This document shows positions 32,290-40,909 of a stretch of DNA of 64,000 bases, one piece after another. This stretch comes from Streptomyces sp. RKAG290 (GTDB lineage: Bacteria > Actinomycetota > Actinomycetes > Streptomycetales > Streptomycetaceae). The position numbers and the translations under genes are program-made. Numbering within the stretch: position 1 is the stretch's first letter; the number at the start of each line of letters is the position of its first letter. A model generated the notes under the pieces. That model made no database searches, was not told the DNA's origin, and was given only the letters and a program-made list of their open reading frames with translations. Location: positions 930,001 to 994,000 of the forward strand of contig NZ_JAJOZC010000001.1 of assembly GCF_023701695.1 (NCBI RefSeq), in the 5' to 3' direction.

Positions 32290-34455
32290 ATGCAGGTCTG
32301 GCCGGGACAGGCGTACCCCCTCGGTGCCACGTACGACGGCGCCGGGACCAACTTCGCGGTCTTCTCCGAAGCCGCCCACCGAATCGAGTTGTGCTTACTG
32401 CACGACGACGGCTCCGAGACGGCTGTCGAGCTGAGGGAGACCGACGCGTTCGTCCGTCACGCGTACCTGCCCGGGGTGATGCCCGGACAGCGGTACGGAT
32501 TCAGGGTGCACGGGCCGTACGAGCCGGAGCGCGGCGCCCGCTGCAACTCCGCCAAACTGCTCCTGGACCCCTACGCACGGGCGGTCGCCGGGCAGATCCA
32601 GTGGGGCGAGGCGGTGTACGGCTACCCGTTCGGGCGGCCCGACGCGCGCAACGACCTGGACTCGGCGCCGCACACCATGACGTCGGTCGTGGTCAACCCG
32701 TACTTCGACTGGGGCGACGACCGGCGGCCCCGTACGGACTACCACCGCACGGTGATCTACGAGGCCCATGTGAAGGGCCTGACGATGCTCCACCCGGGGC
32801 TGCCGAAGGAGCTGCGCGGTACGTACGCGGGGCTGGCCCATCCGGAGGTCATCGCGCATCTGACGGAGCTCGGGGTCACGGCGATCGAGTTGATGCCGGT
32901 GCACCAGTTCGTCCAGGACCACCGGCTGGCCGACGCGGGGCTCGCCAACTACTGGGGCTACAACACCATCGGCTTCTTCGCCCCGCACAACGCCTACGCC
33001 TCCTGGGGCGACCGGGGCGAGCAGGTGCTCGAGTTCAAGCAGGCCGTACGGGCGCTGCACCAGGCGGGCATCGAGGTGATCCTCGACGTCGTCTACAACC
33101 ACACGGCGGAGGGCAACCACCTGGGTCCGACGCTCTCCTTCCGGGGCCTGGACAACGCCTCGTACTACCGGCTCGCCGACGACCAGCGCTATTACATGGA
33201 CACGACGGGGACCGGGAACTCCCTGCTGATGCGCTCGCCGCACGTGCTCCAGCTGATCATGGACTCGCTGCGGTACTGGGTGACCGAGATGCACGTGGAC
33301 GGCTTCCGCTTCGACCTGGCGGCCACGCTGGCCCGCCAGTTCCACGAGGTGGACCGGCTGTCGTCGTTCTTCGACCTGGTGCAGCAGGACCCGGTGGTCA
33401 GCCAGGTGAAGCTGATCGCCGAGCCGTGGGACGTCGGCGAGGGCGGCTACCAGGTGGGGAACTTCCCGCCGCTGTGGACCGAGTGGAACGGGAAGTACCG
33501 GGACACGGTGCGGGACCTCTGGCGCGGTGAGCCCCGGACCCTGGCCGAGTTCGCCGGGAGGCTGACCGGGTCATCCGACCTGTACCAGGACGACGGCCGG
33601 CGTCCGCTCGCCTCGATCAACTTCACCACCTGCCACGACGGTTTCACCCTGCACGACCTGGTCTCGTACAACGACAAGCACAACGACGCGAACGGCGAGG
33701 GCAACCGGGACGGCGAGAGCCACAACCGGTCCTGGAACTGCGGGGTGGAGGGCGAGACCGACCGGCCCGAGGTGCTGGAGCTGCGCGAGCGTCAGATGCG
33801 CAACTTCATCGCCACCCTGATGCTGTCGCAGGGTGTGCCGATGCTGAGCCACGGCGACGAGTTCGGCCGTACCCAGCTCGGCAACAACAACGGGTACTGC
33901 CAGGACAGCGAACTGTCGTGGGTGCACTGGCCGGATCCGGCCGAGAACGCCGAGGACGACGGCGAGGGGGCGGACCCGCAGGAGGGCGAAGCGCTCGGCA
34001 GCAGTCTGCTGGAGTTCACCCGGGCCATGGTCTGGCTGCGCCGCGACCATCCGGTCTTCCGGCGCCGCCGGTTCTTCCACGGGCGGCCGGTGGAGGGCAC
34101 GCACGACGAGCTGTCGGACATCGCCTGGTTCACTCCCGAGGGCGAGGAGATGACCCAGCGGGACTGGCAGGCGGCGCACGCCAAGGCCCTGACGGTCTTC
34201 CTGAACGGGCACGCCATCTCGGAGCCGGGTCCGCGCGGCGAGCGGATCTCCGACGACTCGTTCCTGCTGATGTTCAATGCGAGCGCCGAGACGCTGGAGT
34301 TCGCCGTCCCGGTGAACCACGGGCGCCAGTGGCATGTGGTGGTCGACACGGCACGTCCGGCCGGGGTGCTGACCGGTGCGGGGCCGAAGGTGGCGGCGGG
34401 CGATCGGGTGACGCTGGTAGGACGGAGCATGGCGGTGCTGCAGCGGCCGGCGTAG
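32290..34455 (+). CDS. glgX: glycogen debranching enzyme GlgX
   Basis: A 721-aa GH13 isoamylase-type debranching enzyme that cleaves alpha-1,6 branches of glycogen or limit dextrins. An N-terminal CBM48-like domain (YPLGATYDGAGTNFAVFSEA) precedes the TIM barrel. Conserved regions are EVILDVVYNHTAEGNHLGPT, MHVDGFRFDLAA (nucleophile Asp), KLIAEPWDVGEGGYQVGNFP (acid Glu) and FTTCHDGFTLHDLVSYNDKH (transition-state Asp). The C-terminal beta domain ends at LVGRSMAVLQRPA. With treY and treZ nearby, the linear maltodextrins it releases can feed trehalose synthesis. Start ATG 32290 has GGAAGAG upstream. Confidence 0.95.
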   Translation: MQVWPGQAYPLGATYDGAGTNFAVFSEAAHRIELCLLHDDGSETAVELRETDAFVRHAYLPGVMPGQRYGFRVHGPYEPERGARCNSAKLLLDPYARAVAGQIQWGEAVYGYPFGRPDARNDLDSAPHTMTSVVVNPYFDWGDDRRPRTDYHRTVIYEAHVKGLTMLHPGLPKELRGTYAGLAHPEVIAHLTELGVTAIELMPVHQFVQDHRLADAGLANYWGYNTIGFFAPHNAYASWGDRGEQVLEFKQAVRALHQAGIEVILDVVYNHTAEGNHLGPTLSFRGLDNASYYRLADDQRYYMDTTGTGNSLLMRSPHVLQLIMDSLRYWVTEMHVDGFRFDLAATLARQFHEVDRLSSFFDLVQQDPVVSQVKLIAEPWDVGEGGYQVGNFPPLWTEWNGKYRDTVRDLWRGEPRTLAEFAGRLTGSSDLYQDDGRRPLASINFTTCHDGFTLHDLVSYNDKHNDANGEGNRDGESHNRSWNCGVEGETDRPEVLELRERQMRNFIATLMLSQGVPMLSHGDEFGRTQLGNNNGYCQDSELSWVHWPDPAENAEDDGEGADPQEGEALGSSLLEFTRAMVWLRRDHPVFRRRRFFHGRPVEGTHDELSDIAWFTPEGEEMTQRDWQAAHAKALTVFLNGHAISEPGPRGERISDDSFLLMFNASAETLEFAVPVNHGRQWHVVVDTARPAGVLTGAGPKVAAGDRVTLVGRSMAVLQRPA

Positions 34456-34480
34456 GTCTTTCATCCGGATCGGGCCTGGT

Positions 34481-34498
34481 CGGGCCTGATCCGGCCCG
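34481..34498. terminator. hairpin after glgX
   Basis: CGGGCC-TGATCC-GGCCCG, 25 bp after the glgX stop. An extra CGGGCCTG copy just upstream can pair alternatively with the right arm. Confidence 0.45.
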
Positions 34499-34703
34499 GT
34501 CAGGGAGCGGGATCCGGTGCCGCCCGCGCGGAGCGCGTGGGCGACCGCTGAAACGCCGCGCGGTACGGCGCCGGGGCACGCGAGCCAGGCGTGATCCAAC
34601 CGGGAGGCCGAAGGCGGACGGAAGGGGCGGGCCCGGCCGCCGGTCGGGGTCTTGTCCGTAACCGGGTGACACAGAAGGCCCGAATCTGGGTACGAACGCC
34701 TGC

Positions 34704-37145
34704 ATGACGCCTACCGCCACGTACCGGCTTCAGCTCCAGCCGGACTTCCCGTTCTCGGCCGCCGAGGACGCCGTGCCGTACCTCGCCACGCTCGGCGTCT
34801 CCCATCTGCATCTGTCCCCGGTCCTCGAAGCCGTACCGGGTTCGGGGCACGGCTACGACGTCGTCGACCACAGCCGGGTGCGGGCCGAGCTGGGCGGCGA
34901 GGAGGGGCTGCGGCAGCTGGCGCGCACCGCGCGGGAGCACGGGCTCGGGCTGGTCCTGGACATCGTGCCGAACCACATGGCGGCCGACCCCCGCCACAAT
35001 CACGCCCTGCGGGAGGTCCTGCGGGAGGGGCCCGGCTCCCCGTACGCCCGCTGGTTCGACATCGACTGGGCGGCGGGCGACGGCAGGATCCTGCTGCCCG
35101 TGCTCGGCGGCCGGCTCGGCGACGAGATGGACGGGTTCCGGATCGACGGGGACGTGCTGCGCCACGGCGAGCTGGAGTTCCCGCTCCGCGACGGCACCGC
35201 CGGCCTCGACCTGCCGGAGCTGCTGGACGCCCAGCACTACCGGCTCGGCTGGTGGCGGCTGGCCAGGACCGAGCTCAACTACCGCCGGTTCTTCACCATC
35301 TCGGAGCTGATCGGGGTGCGGGTGGAGGACCCCGAGGTCTTCGCCGCCACCCACGCCAAGATCCTCGAACTGGTCCGGGACGGAGTCGTCGAGGGCCTGC
35401 GGATCGACCACCCGGACGGACTCGCCGACCCGGCCGCCTACCTGGAGCGGCTCTCCGAAGCGAGCGGCGGTGCGTGGACGGTGGTGGAGAAGATCCTGAC
35501 CGGGTCCGAGCCGCTGCCGGCCGGCTGGGCGGTGGCCGGGACGACCGGGTACGACGCGCTGCACCGGATCGACGGTCTCTTCGTCGACCCGGCGGGCGCC
35601 GCCGAACTGCTCGGCCGGTACCGGGAGTACGCCACCCCGGCCGGTGACCGTGGCGGTTACTGGACGTCGACCGTGCGCCGGGCCGCGTACCGCGTCGTCA
35701 CGCATGAGCTGGCCGCCGAGACCGCCGTGCTGACCCGGCTGGCGTCACGCATCTGCGCCGAGGACCCCGCGCTGCGCGACCACGCCCCGTGGGCGCTGCA
35801 CACCGCGGTGCGCGAACTGCTGGTCCGGGTGCCGGTCTACCGCCCGTACGTGACGGCCGGCGGCCCCTGGACCGAGGTCGCCGGGGCGGCGCTGGACGCG
35901 GTGGCGGTGAGCGATGCCAAGGCGGCTTTCGCGGTGCGGGAGGAGGCGTCGGCCGTGGACGTGGTGCGGGAGCTGGCGCTCGGGCGGCTCGGCGCGGGCG
36001 AGGACCGGGCGGCGTTCTGCGCCCGGTTCGCCCAGACGGCGTCCGCGCTGCGGGCCAAGTCCGTCGAGGACACCGCGTACTACCGGTACGTGCCGCTGAT
36101 CTCGGCCAACGAGGTGGGCGGTGACCCCGGGCAGCCTGCGGTGGCACCTGAGGAGTTCCATGCCTTCTGCACCCGGCTCGCCCGGGACTGGCCCGCCACC
36201 GGCACGGCGCTGACCACGCACGACACCAAGCGCAGCGCGGATGTCCGTGCCGCCGTCGCGGTGCTCTCGGAGTGTCCGCAGCAGTGGTCCGCACTGGTCG
36301 GGGAGCTGGCCCGGACGGCCCCGGCGGCCGCCCCCGATCCGCAGCTGGCCTGGCAGGCGTGGGAGACCGCGTTCGGCTGCGTGGGGTTCCCCGACGGGGA
36401 GCAGGCCGCACGGCTGGAGCCCGCACTGCTCAAGGCGGTGCGCGAGTCCGGGCTGTTCACCAGCTGGACCGAGGCCGATCCGGTGTACGAGCGGGCGATG
36501 ACGGAATTCGTCACCGCCGGCCCGGCCGCCGAGACCGGTCCGGTGCGGGCGCTGCTGCGGCGGTTCGCCGGGACGCTCGCCCCGCACGTACGGGCCAATG
36601 CGCTCGGCGCGGCGCTGGTGCACCTGACCATGCCGGGGGTGCCGGACCTCTACCAGGGCACCGAGCGCGAGTACCTGGCACTGGTCGACCCGGACAACCG
36701 GCGGCCCTTCCGCCGGCCTTCCGCCGACGCCTCCGGCACGCCCGCCGGCCCGTCCGCGGGCTCGCCCGCCGACTCGGCCGCCGACGGGAAGGGGGCGCTC
36801 ACGGTTGCGGCGCTGCGGCTCCGGCGGGAGCGGCCCGGCGTGTTCGGCGAGTCGGGTACGTACACCCCGCTGACCGCCACCGGTCCGGCGGCCGGGCACT
36901 GTCTGGCCTTCTGCCGTTCGGGCGAGGTCGTCACCGCGGTGACCCGGCTGTCGCTGCGGCTGGCCGAGGCGGGCGGCTGGCGCGGGACGGAGCTGGCACT
37001 GCCGGACGACGGGGTGTGGCGGGATCTGCTGACGCCCGGCCGGGAGTTCACGGGCGGCACGGTGCCGGTGGCCGAGCTGTTCGCCGAGCGCCCGGTGGCG
37101 CTGCTCAGCCGGGCCGCACGAGAAGGGAGCGCGGACCGCGGGTGA
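34704..37145 (+). CDS. treY: malto-oligosyltrehalose synthase
   Basis: An 813-aa GH13 enzyme that converts the reducing-end alpha-1,4 bond of maltodextrins into alpha,alpha-1,1, the first step of the TreY-TreZ pathway. The N-terminus MTPTATYRLQLQPDFPFSAA is typical. Barrel motifs are LGLVLDIVPNHMAADPRHNH, VVEGLRIDHPDGLADP (nucleophile Asp) and TVVEKIL (acid Glu). TGTALTTHDTKRSADVRAAV gives the third Asp. HLTMPGVPDLYQGTEREYLA and VDPDNRRPFRRP mark the C-terminal part. A Pro/Ser/Ala-rich linker after it is likely flexible. The 3' end overlaps the convergent P450-like gene by 41 bp. Confidence 0.95.
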   Translation: MTPTATYRLQLQPDFPFSAAEDAVPYLATLGVSHLHLSPVLEAVPGSGHGYDVVDHSRVRAELGGEEGLRQLARTAREHGLGLVLDIVPNHMAADPRHNHALREVLREGPGSPYARWFDIDWAAGDGRILLPVLGGRLGDEMDGFRIDGDVLRHGELEFPLRDGTAGLDLPELLDAQHYRLGWWRLARTELNYRRFFTISELIGVRVEDPEVFAATHAKILELVRDGVVEGLRIDHPDGLADPAAYLERLSEASGGAWTVVEKILTGSEPLPAGWAVAGTTGYDALHRIDGLFVDPAGAAELLGRYREYATPAGDRGGYWTSTVRRAAYRVVTHELAAETAVLTRLASRICAEDPALRDHAPWALHTAVRELLVRVPVYRPYVTAGGPWTEVAGAALDAVAVSDAKAAFAVREEASAVDVVRELALGRLGAGEDRAAFCARFAQTASALRAKSVEDTAYYRYVPLISANEVGGDPGQPAVAPEEFHAFCTRLARDWPATGTALTTHDTKRSADVRAAVAVLSECPQQWSALVGELARTAPAAAPDPQLAWQAWETAFGCVGFPDGEQAARLEPALLKAVRESGLFTSWTEADPVYERAMTEFVTAGPAAETGPVRALLRRFAGTLAPHVRANALGAALVHLTMPGVPDLYQGTEREYLALVDPDNRRPFRRPSADASGTPAGPSAGSPADSAADGKGALTVAALRLRRERPGVFGESGTYTPLTATGPAAGHCLAFCRSGEVVTAVTRLSLRLAEAGGWRGTELALPDDGVWRDLLTPGREFTGGTVPVAELFAERPVALLSRAAREGSADRG

Positions 37146-38151
37146 GCAGGCCGGTGGCGGCCGGCCTGAACCCGTCCGCCCAGCGCAGCCGGGGCATCGC
37201 GTCGAGCAGTGCGCGCGTGCCCTGCTCGGCCTCCAGGCGTCCGAGCACCACGGCCGGGCAGCCCGCCGGGCCGGTGGTCGTGCGGTCCTGGTCGCGGCGG
37301 AAGGGGTCGAACAGGTCCGGTGCGCAGAACCGTTCCGGATCTCGGCCGGCCGCGCCGATCAGGCAGGCGACGGGCGTCCGTGCCGGCAGGGTGCCGCCGC
37401 TGAGGGTGACCTCGGCGACGGTGCGCCGCAGCACGACCTGGACGGGCGGGTCGCGGCGCAGCGACTCCGTCCAGGCCCGGCCGGCGAGTGCGGGTTCGAT
37501 GCGCAGGGCCGCCATCAGGTCCGGCGCGTCCAGCAGGTTGGCGAGGAACGAGGCGAGCGCCGTCTCACGCAGCCCGGTCTGCCGGGTGCAGGGCCCTTCG
37601 CCGGAGAGTGGGTCGCCGCCGGTCCGGGGCGGGGCCCCGAAGGGCCCGGCACCCGCGGGCAGCCAGCGGCAGAACTCCTCGACGAGATCGGCCTGGCGGC
37701 GTCCGGCGATCCGCCGGGCCAGCACGTACGCGGTCCGCTCGACACGTTCGGCCTGGTGCCGGGGCACCGAGCCGGTCACCACGGTGTACCGGTCGCGCGG
37801 CAGGCAGCGGGGGCTGCCGTGGCAGAGGCCGAGAGGTGCCGGGCCGCCCCGGGGTGCCCCGTCGTGCGGGAAGCCGGTGAACCGGGGGTCGGTGAGGGCG
37901 GTGGCCACATCGTCGTACCGGCTGATCAGCCAGGCGCCCAGCGGAGCGTCGTAGCTGAGCGGGTACTCCTCGCGCAGCACCCGGTAGAGCCGGTACGGGT
38001 CGCGGGCCGCGCCGGGGGCGAGGAGGCTCGGGCCACCGCCTGGGCGGGCCGTGCGGCGGTACCGCGTGGACCGGACGGCGGTGCGGCCGTCGGGTGAGGG
38101 CGTCGGGGCGGGGATGTCCGCGGGTATGTCTCCTGGGGCGTCGGCCTGCAT
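37105..38151 (-). CDS. cytochrome P450-like protein, shortened and divergent
   Basis: A 348-aa P450-fold protein, shorter than the usual ~400. Recognisable parts are AWLISRYDDVATALTDPRFT, the K-helix ExxR as ESLRRDPPVQVVLRRT, and the following VACLIGAAGRDPERFCAPDL segment. The heme loop is degenerate: TTTGPAGCPAVVLGRLEAEQ keeps the Cys but lacks the usual FGxGxH residues before it. The I-helix AGxxT motif is not visible, and the middle is compressed with a Pro/Gly-rich stretch. It may be an inactive or specialised paralogue. It sits convergent with treY, overlapping its 3' end, with tandem repeats upstream. P450 ancestry is likely; catalysis is doubtful. Confidence 0.75.
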   Translation of the reverse strand: MQADAPGDIPADIPAPTPSPDGRTAVRSTRYRRTARPGGGPSLLAPGAARDPYRLYRVLREEYPLSYDAPLGAWLISRYDDVATALTDPRFTGFPHDGAPRGGPAPLGLCHGSPRCLPRDRYTVVTGSVPRHQAERVERTAYVLARRIAGRRQADLVEEFCRWLPAGAGPFGAPPRTGGDPLSGEGPCTRQTGLRETALASFLANLLDAPDLMAALRIEPALAGRAWTESLRRDPPVQVVLRRTVAEVTLSGGTLPARTPVACLIGAAGRDPERFCAPDLFDPFRRDQDRTTTGPAGCPAVVLGRLEAEQGTRALLDAMPRLRWADGFRPAATGLLTRGPRSLLVRPG

Positions 38152-38296
38152 CCGTACCCCCGGGCGGTCGGTGCGCCGGTGCGCGGCGCGCTCCCCTCAG
38201 GGGATCACCCGTCCGGTCCCACCGCAGTCGGCGTGCGGCCGTCCGGGTGACGCGGCGCCCGGCGCCCGGGACGCGACGGCGAGGCTGCGCGGGGTG

Positions 38297-38470
38297 GCCT
38301 GGGGGACGATTGCGTGGCCACGCGGGCAGCCCGAGGGACGGCCGCGTTCTCAGCAGGGCGGCCTGAGGGACGGTTGCGTGACTACGCGGGCAGCCCGAGG
38401 AACGGCCGGGTACTCAGGCAGGGCGGTCTGAGGGCCGGCGGCGTGGCTACGCGGGCGGCCTGAGGGCCGG
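38297..38470. repeat. 64-65 bp tandem repeat, about 2.7 copies
   Basis: Three successive units begin at 38297, 38361 and 38426 (GCCTGGGGGACG, GCCTGAGGGACG, GTCTGAGGGCCG). Each continues through TTGCGTG/GGCGTG, an ACGCGGGC block and a CAGGGCGG block. The third unit is partial and runs over the stop codon into the last codons of the FHA gene (38447). It lies between the P450-like and FHA genes. It is too long and too few for a CRISPR. It probably arose by slippage or unequal exchange from the FHA gene end. Confidence 0.75.
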
Positions 38471-39013
38471 TGCGGAGAGCCGGAAGGTCATCCGGCCGAA
38501 GCTGACCTGGTCCCCCTCGCGCACGGATACCGTTCCGGTGACGCGCTGTCCGTTGACGCAGGTGCCGTTGGTCGAGCCGAGGTCGCGCAGCAGCCACCGG
38601 CCGCTGTGCACGGTGAGTTCGGCGTGCGTCCGGGACACGGTCTCGTGGCTCAGGCGCAGCCCGTTGCCCGGGTCCCGGCCGATGAGCAGCGGGTGCGGGC
38701 TCGGCGCCGGCAGCAGCAGCTTGGGCAGCCGCTCGGCCCGCCAGGCCCTGCGCACCCGCTCGGGGAATCCGGAGACCCCGGCCACGACCCGGAACAGCTG
38801 CCGCGACAGGCGGCCGCCGCTCTCCAGATCGGCGGTGAGCGCCTCCAGCTCCTCGGAGCGGCTCGCGGTCAGCGCCAGCTCCATGCGCCGCATGAAGGTG
38901 TCTTGGGAGAGCCTGCCCTGCGCCGCACCTTCTCTGAGCACGCCGAGAACACGGTCGCGCTGGGCGTCGGACAGCCGCGCGGGATACGTGTGGGGCTCGA
39001 AGGAGGACGTCAC
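38447..39013 (-). CDS. DUF1707 and FHA domain-containing protein
   Basis: A 188-aa protein with two modules. DUF1707 occupies about residues 9-62 (PARLSDAQRDRVLGVLREGA, AQGRLSQDTFMRRMELALTA). An FHA phosphothreonine-binding domain occupies about 105-180 (LLIGRDPGNGLRLSHETVSR, THAELTVHSGRWLLRDLGST, NGTCVNGQRV). The conserved GR, S/H and NG binding residues are intact, so it should recognise Thr-phosphorylated partners of Ser/Thr kinases. Its partner is not in the window. GTG 39013 is preceded at 7 bp by GACAAT, a leaderless-type -10. The 3' end merges with a tandem repeat array. Confidence 0.9.
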   Translation of the reverse strand: MTSSFEPHTYPARLSDAQRDRVLGVLREGAAQGRLSQDTFMRRMELALTASRSEELEALTADLESGGRLSRQLFRVVAGVSGFPERVRRAWRAERLPKLLLPAPSPHPLLIGRDPGNGLRLSHETVSRTHAELTVHSGRWLLRDLGSTNGTCVNGQRVTGTVSVREGDQVSFGRMTFRLSAPALRPPA

Positions 39014-39290
39014 ACCGCCAATTGTCGGGCCGACCGCCCCGGAGTGTCCAGAACAACCCCGCTTTCCGCCCTCCTGACCTGGGTGGGGCGGCAGCCGACT
39101 GCCCCGCGCAGGGCCCTCGGTGGGATATTCCAGGGCGCCGGCGAGGAGACGTTGCTAATGTCTGCGGCCCTGCTGCCCCGGAAATCAACGGGGCGAACGC
39201 ACCTGCCACATGGTGTGGGACTGACGGAGCCGGCCCGGCCTCCGCCCGGGTGCGTACCGGGAGGAGTCGGGGCGGGCAGCGGGGCGTACG
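39014..39290. other. intergenic region upstream of the FHA gene
   Basis: The minus-strand -10 GACAAT (39021-39026) of the FHA gene is here. An ATG at 39158 with a good GAGGAG site opens a Ser/Pro/Arg-rich frame that runs antisense into the beta-glucosidase gene. It has no recognisable family and is not called a gene. Confidence 0.4.
39021..39026 (-). promoter_or_regulatory. -10 hexamer GACAAT, leaderless-type promoter
   Basis: GACAAT on the minus strand lies 7 bp before GTG 39013 of the FHA gene. The same hexamer precedes the kinase (44543) and LysR (51617) genes at 6-7 bp. Confidence 0.5.
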
Positions 39291-39405
39291 GATCAGTGCT
39301 CCCTCCCCGAGATCAGCGCTCTCCCACCGGATCGGTACTCTCCCGCCGGGATCAGCGCTCTGCCTCCGGGATCAGCGCTCTCCCGCCGGATCGGCGCTCT
39401 GCCGC
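39291..39405. repeat. 19-20 bp tandem repeat, six copies
   Basis: Six copies of a unit starting GATCAGCGCT(CTCC/CTGC) begin at 39291, 39311, 39330, 39350, 39370 and 39389. The beta-glucosidase stop codon (39372-39374) lies within the fifth copy, so the last copies encode the C-terminal residues of that enzyme and the first four are past its stop. It is a minisatellite-like array at a gene end. The unit has no spacer, so it is not a CRISPR. Confidence 0.8.
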
Positions 39406-40745
39406 TTCTGTTCGCCGATCATGTCGCGGTACCAGGCGTACGACTCCTTGGGGGTGCGGCGCAGCGTCTCGTAGTCGATGTGGACCAGGCCGAACCGCTT
39501 ACTGACGCCCTCCGTCCACTCGATGTTGTCGGTGAGCGACCAGGTGAAGTAGCCGCGTACGTCGATCCCCGCGTCGACGGCCTGGCGCAGGGACTTCAGG
39601 TGTGCGTCGAGGAAGGCGATCCGGCGGGTGTCGGCGACGGGTTCGTCCACGGCACAGCCGTTCTCGGTGATGTAGAGCGGCGGGAGCCGGTCACCGTAGC
39701 GGTCGTGCAGCTGGACGAGCATCTCGCGCAGCCCGTCGGGGACGACGGGCCAGCCGAAGTCGGTCTTCTCGTATCCCTCGATCTCCCTTATTCCGAAGGG
39801 GAGACCGGCGGGCATGCCGAAGCCCGCGAAACTGTCGAGGGCCTCTGCCGTGGGCGCGCCGACGAGCGTGGGGTTGTAGTAGTTGACCCCGTACCAGTCG
39901 AGCGGGGCGGCGATGGTCCGCAGGTCGTCCTCGACCGGGCCCGGCATCAGTGCGGCGAAGTTCTCGTCGGGGTAGCGGCCGGTGAGGAGGGGATCGGCGA
40001 ACAGCCGGTTGGTGAGTGTGTCGTACAGCTCGGCGCCGAAACGGTCCTCATCGGACTCCCCCGCGGTCCAGACCGGGGTGTGCGAGACGGCGATGCCGAT
40101 GTTGCCGGCCCCCGCGGCGCGGAGCGCGCGTACGGCCAGGCCGTGGGCGAGCAGCTGGTGGTGGGCGGCGGGCAGCGCGTCGAAGAGGAGGGTGCGGCCG
40201 GGGGCGTGCTCGCCGAGTGCGTAGCCGAGCATGGTGACTTCGGCGGGTTCGTTGAGGGTGATCCACATGGGTACGCGGTCGGCGAGGCGTTCGGCGACGA
40301 TGCCCGCGTACTCGGCGAAGCGGTAGGCCGTGTCCCGGTTGAGCCAGCCGCCGGCCTCGTCCAGCGGGAGCGGGGTGTCCCAGTGGTAGAGGGTGGGGGC
40401 CGGGGTGATGCCGCGGGCGCAGAGTTCGTCGACCAGACGGTCGTAGAAGTCGAGCCCCTGCGGGTTGACCGGGCCGCTGCCGCCGGGGACGACGCGCGGC
40501 CAGCTCACCGAGAACCGGAAGGCGTCGGCGCCCAGGCCGGCCAGCAGGGCGACGTCCTCGCGGTAGTGCCGGTGGAAGCCCGTGCCGCGCGTCGTGTCGG
40601 TGCCGTCCTTGATCCGTCCGGGCTGCGCGGCGAAGGCGTCCCAGCCGGAGGGTCCCTTGCCGTCGGCGTCGGCCGCACCCTCGGTCTGGAAGGCGGAGGC
40701 GGAGGCTCCCCAGAGGAAACCGGGCGGGAACGGCGGCACGGTCAT
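39372..40745 (-). CDS. GH1 beta-glucosidase
   Basis: A 457-aa family-1 glycoside hydrolase that releases glucose from beta-glucosides by a retaining mechanism. The N-terminal signature FPPGFLWGASASAFQTEGA, the acid/base Glu in WITLNEPAEVTMLGYALGEH, and the nucleophile Glu in LPPLYITENGCAVDEP are all present, as is the YFTWSLTDNIEWTEGVSKRF substrate-binding stretch. No signal peptide is seen, so it is probably cytosolic and acts on imported cellobiose or similar. ATG 40745 has GGAGG upstream; the longer open frame to 40799 is unlikely. The C-terminus (ADPAGER) lies in the tandem repeat array. It is divergent from treZ. Confidence 0.95.
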   Translation of the reverse strand: MTVPPFPPGFLWGASASAFQTEGAADADGKGPSGWDAFAAQPGRIKDGTDTTRGTGFHRHYREDVALLAGLGADAFRFSVSWPRVVPGGSGPVNPQGLDFYDRLVDELCARGITPAPTLYHWDTPLPLDEAGGWLNRDTAYRFAEYAGIVAERLADRVPMWITLNEPAEVTMLGYALGEHAPGRTLLFDALPAAHHQLLAHGLAVRALRAAGAGNIGIAVSHTPVWTAGESDEDRFGAELYDTLTNRLFADPLLTGRYPDENFAALMPGPVEDDLRTIAAPLDWYGVNYYNPTLVGAPTAEALDSFAGFGMPAGLPFGIREIEGYEKTDFGWPVVPDGLREMLVQLHDRYGDRLPPLYITENGCAVDEPVADTRRIAFLDAHLKSLRQAVDAGIDVRGYFTWSLTDNIEWTEGVSKRFGLVHIDYETLRRTPKESYAWYRDMIGEQKRQSADPAGER

Positions 40746-40909
40746 CTCGGCCTCCACAGCCGTAAGAGGGAGTGCGTATGGCAGAACCTGGCAGGGCAAT
40801 GATCAGAACCAGACCTTAATCGCCAGTAACGGGCTCGATCCAGTGCCGTAGGTCGGTGACCGCGACTTCCGCCGACCATGGTCCGGGACGAGGAGACGAG
40901 GAGCGTTGC

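Noticed and set aside
38297..39405. Tandem repeats as a possible CRISPR array
   Set aside because: Units follow each other without spacers and no cas genes are present.
39158..39505. Plus-strand ORF with a good ribosome site between the FHA and beta-glucosidase genes
   Set aside because: Low-complexity Ser/Pro/Arg product running antisense into beta-glucosidase and through the repeat array; no family.
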